A stretch of 64,000 bases of DNA, from assembly GCA_963664845.1 (NCBI GenBank), contig OY761615.1, positions 4,402,001 to 4,466,000 on the forward strand, read 5' to 3'. Positions 63,851 through 64,000 of this stretch are shown here, in pieces. The notes beneath the pieces are model-generated. The model had not been told where the DNA came from. It made no database searches and saw nothing but the letters and a program-made list of their open reading frames with translations. The stretch is from CAIYTF01 sp963664845. GTDB taxonomy: Bacteria; Bacteroidota; Ignavibacteria; Ignavibacteriales; Ignavibacteriaceae. Position 1 is the first letter of the stretch. Each line of letters opens with the position of its first letter. The position numbers and the translations under genes are program-made.

Positions 63851-64000
63851 TTATTGCGTTATATTTCTTGTAACGGTTCCCTTGGCGGGAATGGAAACGT
63901 CCTCAGATTTTATCTGCACGTCTTCGTGCCAGAACGTCAGGCGGTATTTTGCAGCAGGAACGTTATCAATGTGGTATTCGCCGTCATCATTCGATACCCC
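63851..64000 (-). CDS. C-terminus of a gene cut by the window end
   Basis: The last 49 residues of a minus-strand gene: 'DDGEYHIDNVPAAKYRLTFW', 'HEDVQIKSEDVSIPAKG', ending 'TVTRNITQ'. The 'G.Y.I..VP.GKY.L..WHE' pattern is typical of a carboxypeptidase-regulatory-like (prealbumin) domain, often fused to cupredoxin or periplasmic proteins. The N-terminus is outside the window, so the full product is unknown. It is the likely first gene of an operon with the histidine kinase. Confidence 0.7.
   Translation of the reverse strand, partial: GVSNDDGEYHIDNVPAAKYRLTFWHEDVQIKSEDVSIPAKGTVTRNITQ

Overview
The window looks like a chromosomal segment of a Bacteroidota/Chlorobi-group bacterium, most plausibly an Ignavibacteria-like lineage. 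The main evidence is a secreted amylase ending in a type IX secretion (T9SS) sorting domain of the 'FQNYPNPFNP...GKEV...G.Y.Y.L' type, a GldC homologue, a promoter matching the Bacteroidota -33/-7 consensus (TTG, then TAnnTTTG), three TonB-dependent receptors and several other outer-membrane barrels. The taxonomic call is inference: there is no rRNA or tRNA in the window. Every CDS was judged by eye from its translation; no database search was run.

Layout. 1-7.9 kb: YceI, an extradiol dioxygenase, two histidine kinases around a GldC homologue, and a FadL-type barrel. A 123-bp tandem repeat runs into the 3' end of the first kinase gene. 8-13.1 kb: a sulfur-oxyanion module with an HTH-PocR regulator behind a clear promoter/operator, an octaheme tetrathionate-reductase-type cytochrome c, a cytochrome b, and two YeeE/YedE transporters, one fused to a rhodanese domain lacking its cysteine. 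13.2-20.6 kb: a GIY-YIG-like small protein, a palindromic intergenic element, an amidohydrolase, a membrane metallophosphoesterase, an EamA exporter, a CorC/HlyC protein and the large subunit of a B12-dependent acyl-CoA mutase. 20.8-26 kb: a tight minus-strand cluster glmS - cyclic-2,3-diphosphoglycerate-synthetase-like P-loop protein - carbamate kinase - ornithine carbamoyltransferase. 26-30.3 kb: a GT-C glycosyltransferase, a DinB protein and two tandem PAP2 phosphatases.

30.7-34.9 kb: a 1370-residue secreted GH13 enzyme. 35-39 kb: a racemase-family protein without catalytic cysteines, an AlkZ-like DNA glycosylase with the QxQ motif, a RibD/DHFR-like reductase, then a decayed ISLre2/UPF0236 insertion sequence. 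39.2-44.2 kb: a hairpin-rich tandem repeat followed by a three-gene locus: a polytopic membrane protein fused to a THEP1-type NTPase, a TonB receptor, and a DUF4213/DUF364 protein. I consider this the best candidate for an undescribed system (probably metal or metallophore uptake). 44.6-48.4 kb: two overlapping DUF3857/transglutaminase-like genes, only one with a catalytic triad. 49.4-57.3 kb: a TonB receptor with a small membrane-anchored partner, a Kir-type K+ channel, a cobalamin riboswitch driving a BtuB-like receptor plus a small DUF6580-type membrane protein, and a secreted esterase. 57.3-60 kb is largely non-coding with dispersed repeats. 60-64 kb: a 41-residue membrane peptide overlapping an OmpL-like porin, and a Cache-HAMP-PAS histidine kinase downstream of a gene cut by the window end.

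As a whole, the region is envelope- and nutrient-oriented: outer-membrane uptake (B12, metal complexes, polysaccharide), respiratory use of sulfur oxyanions, and nitrogen/carbamoyl-phosphate metabolism, with B12 import matching the presence of a B12-dependent mutase.
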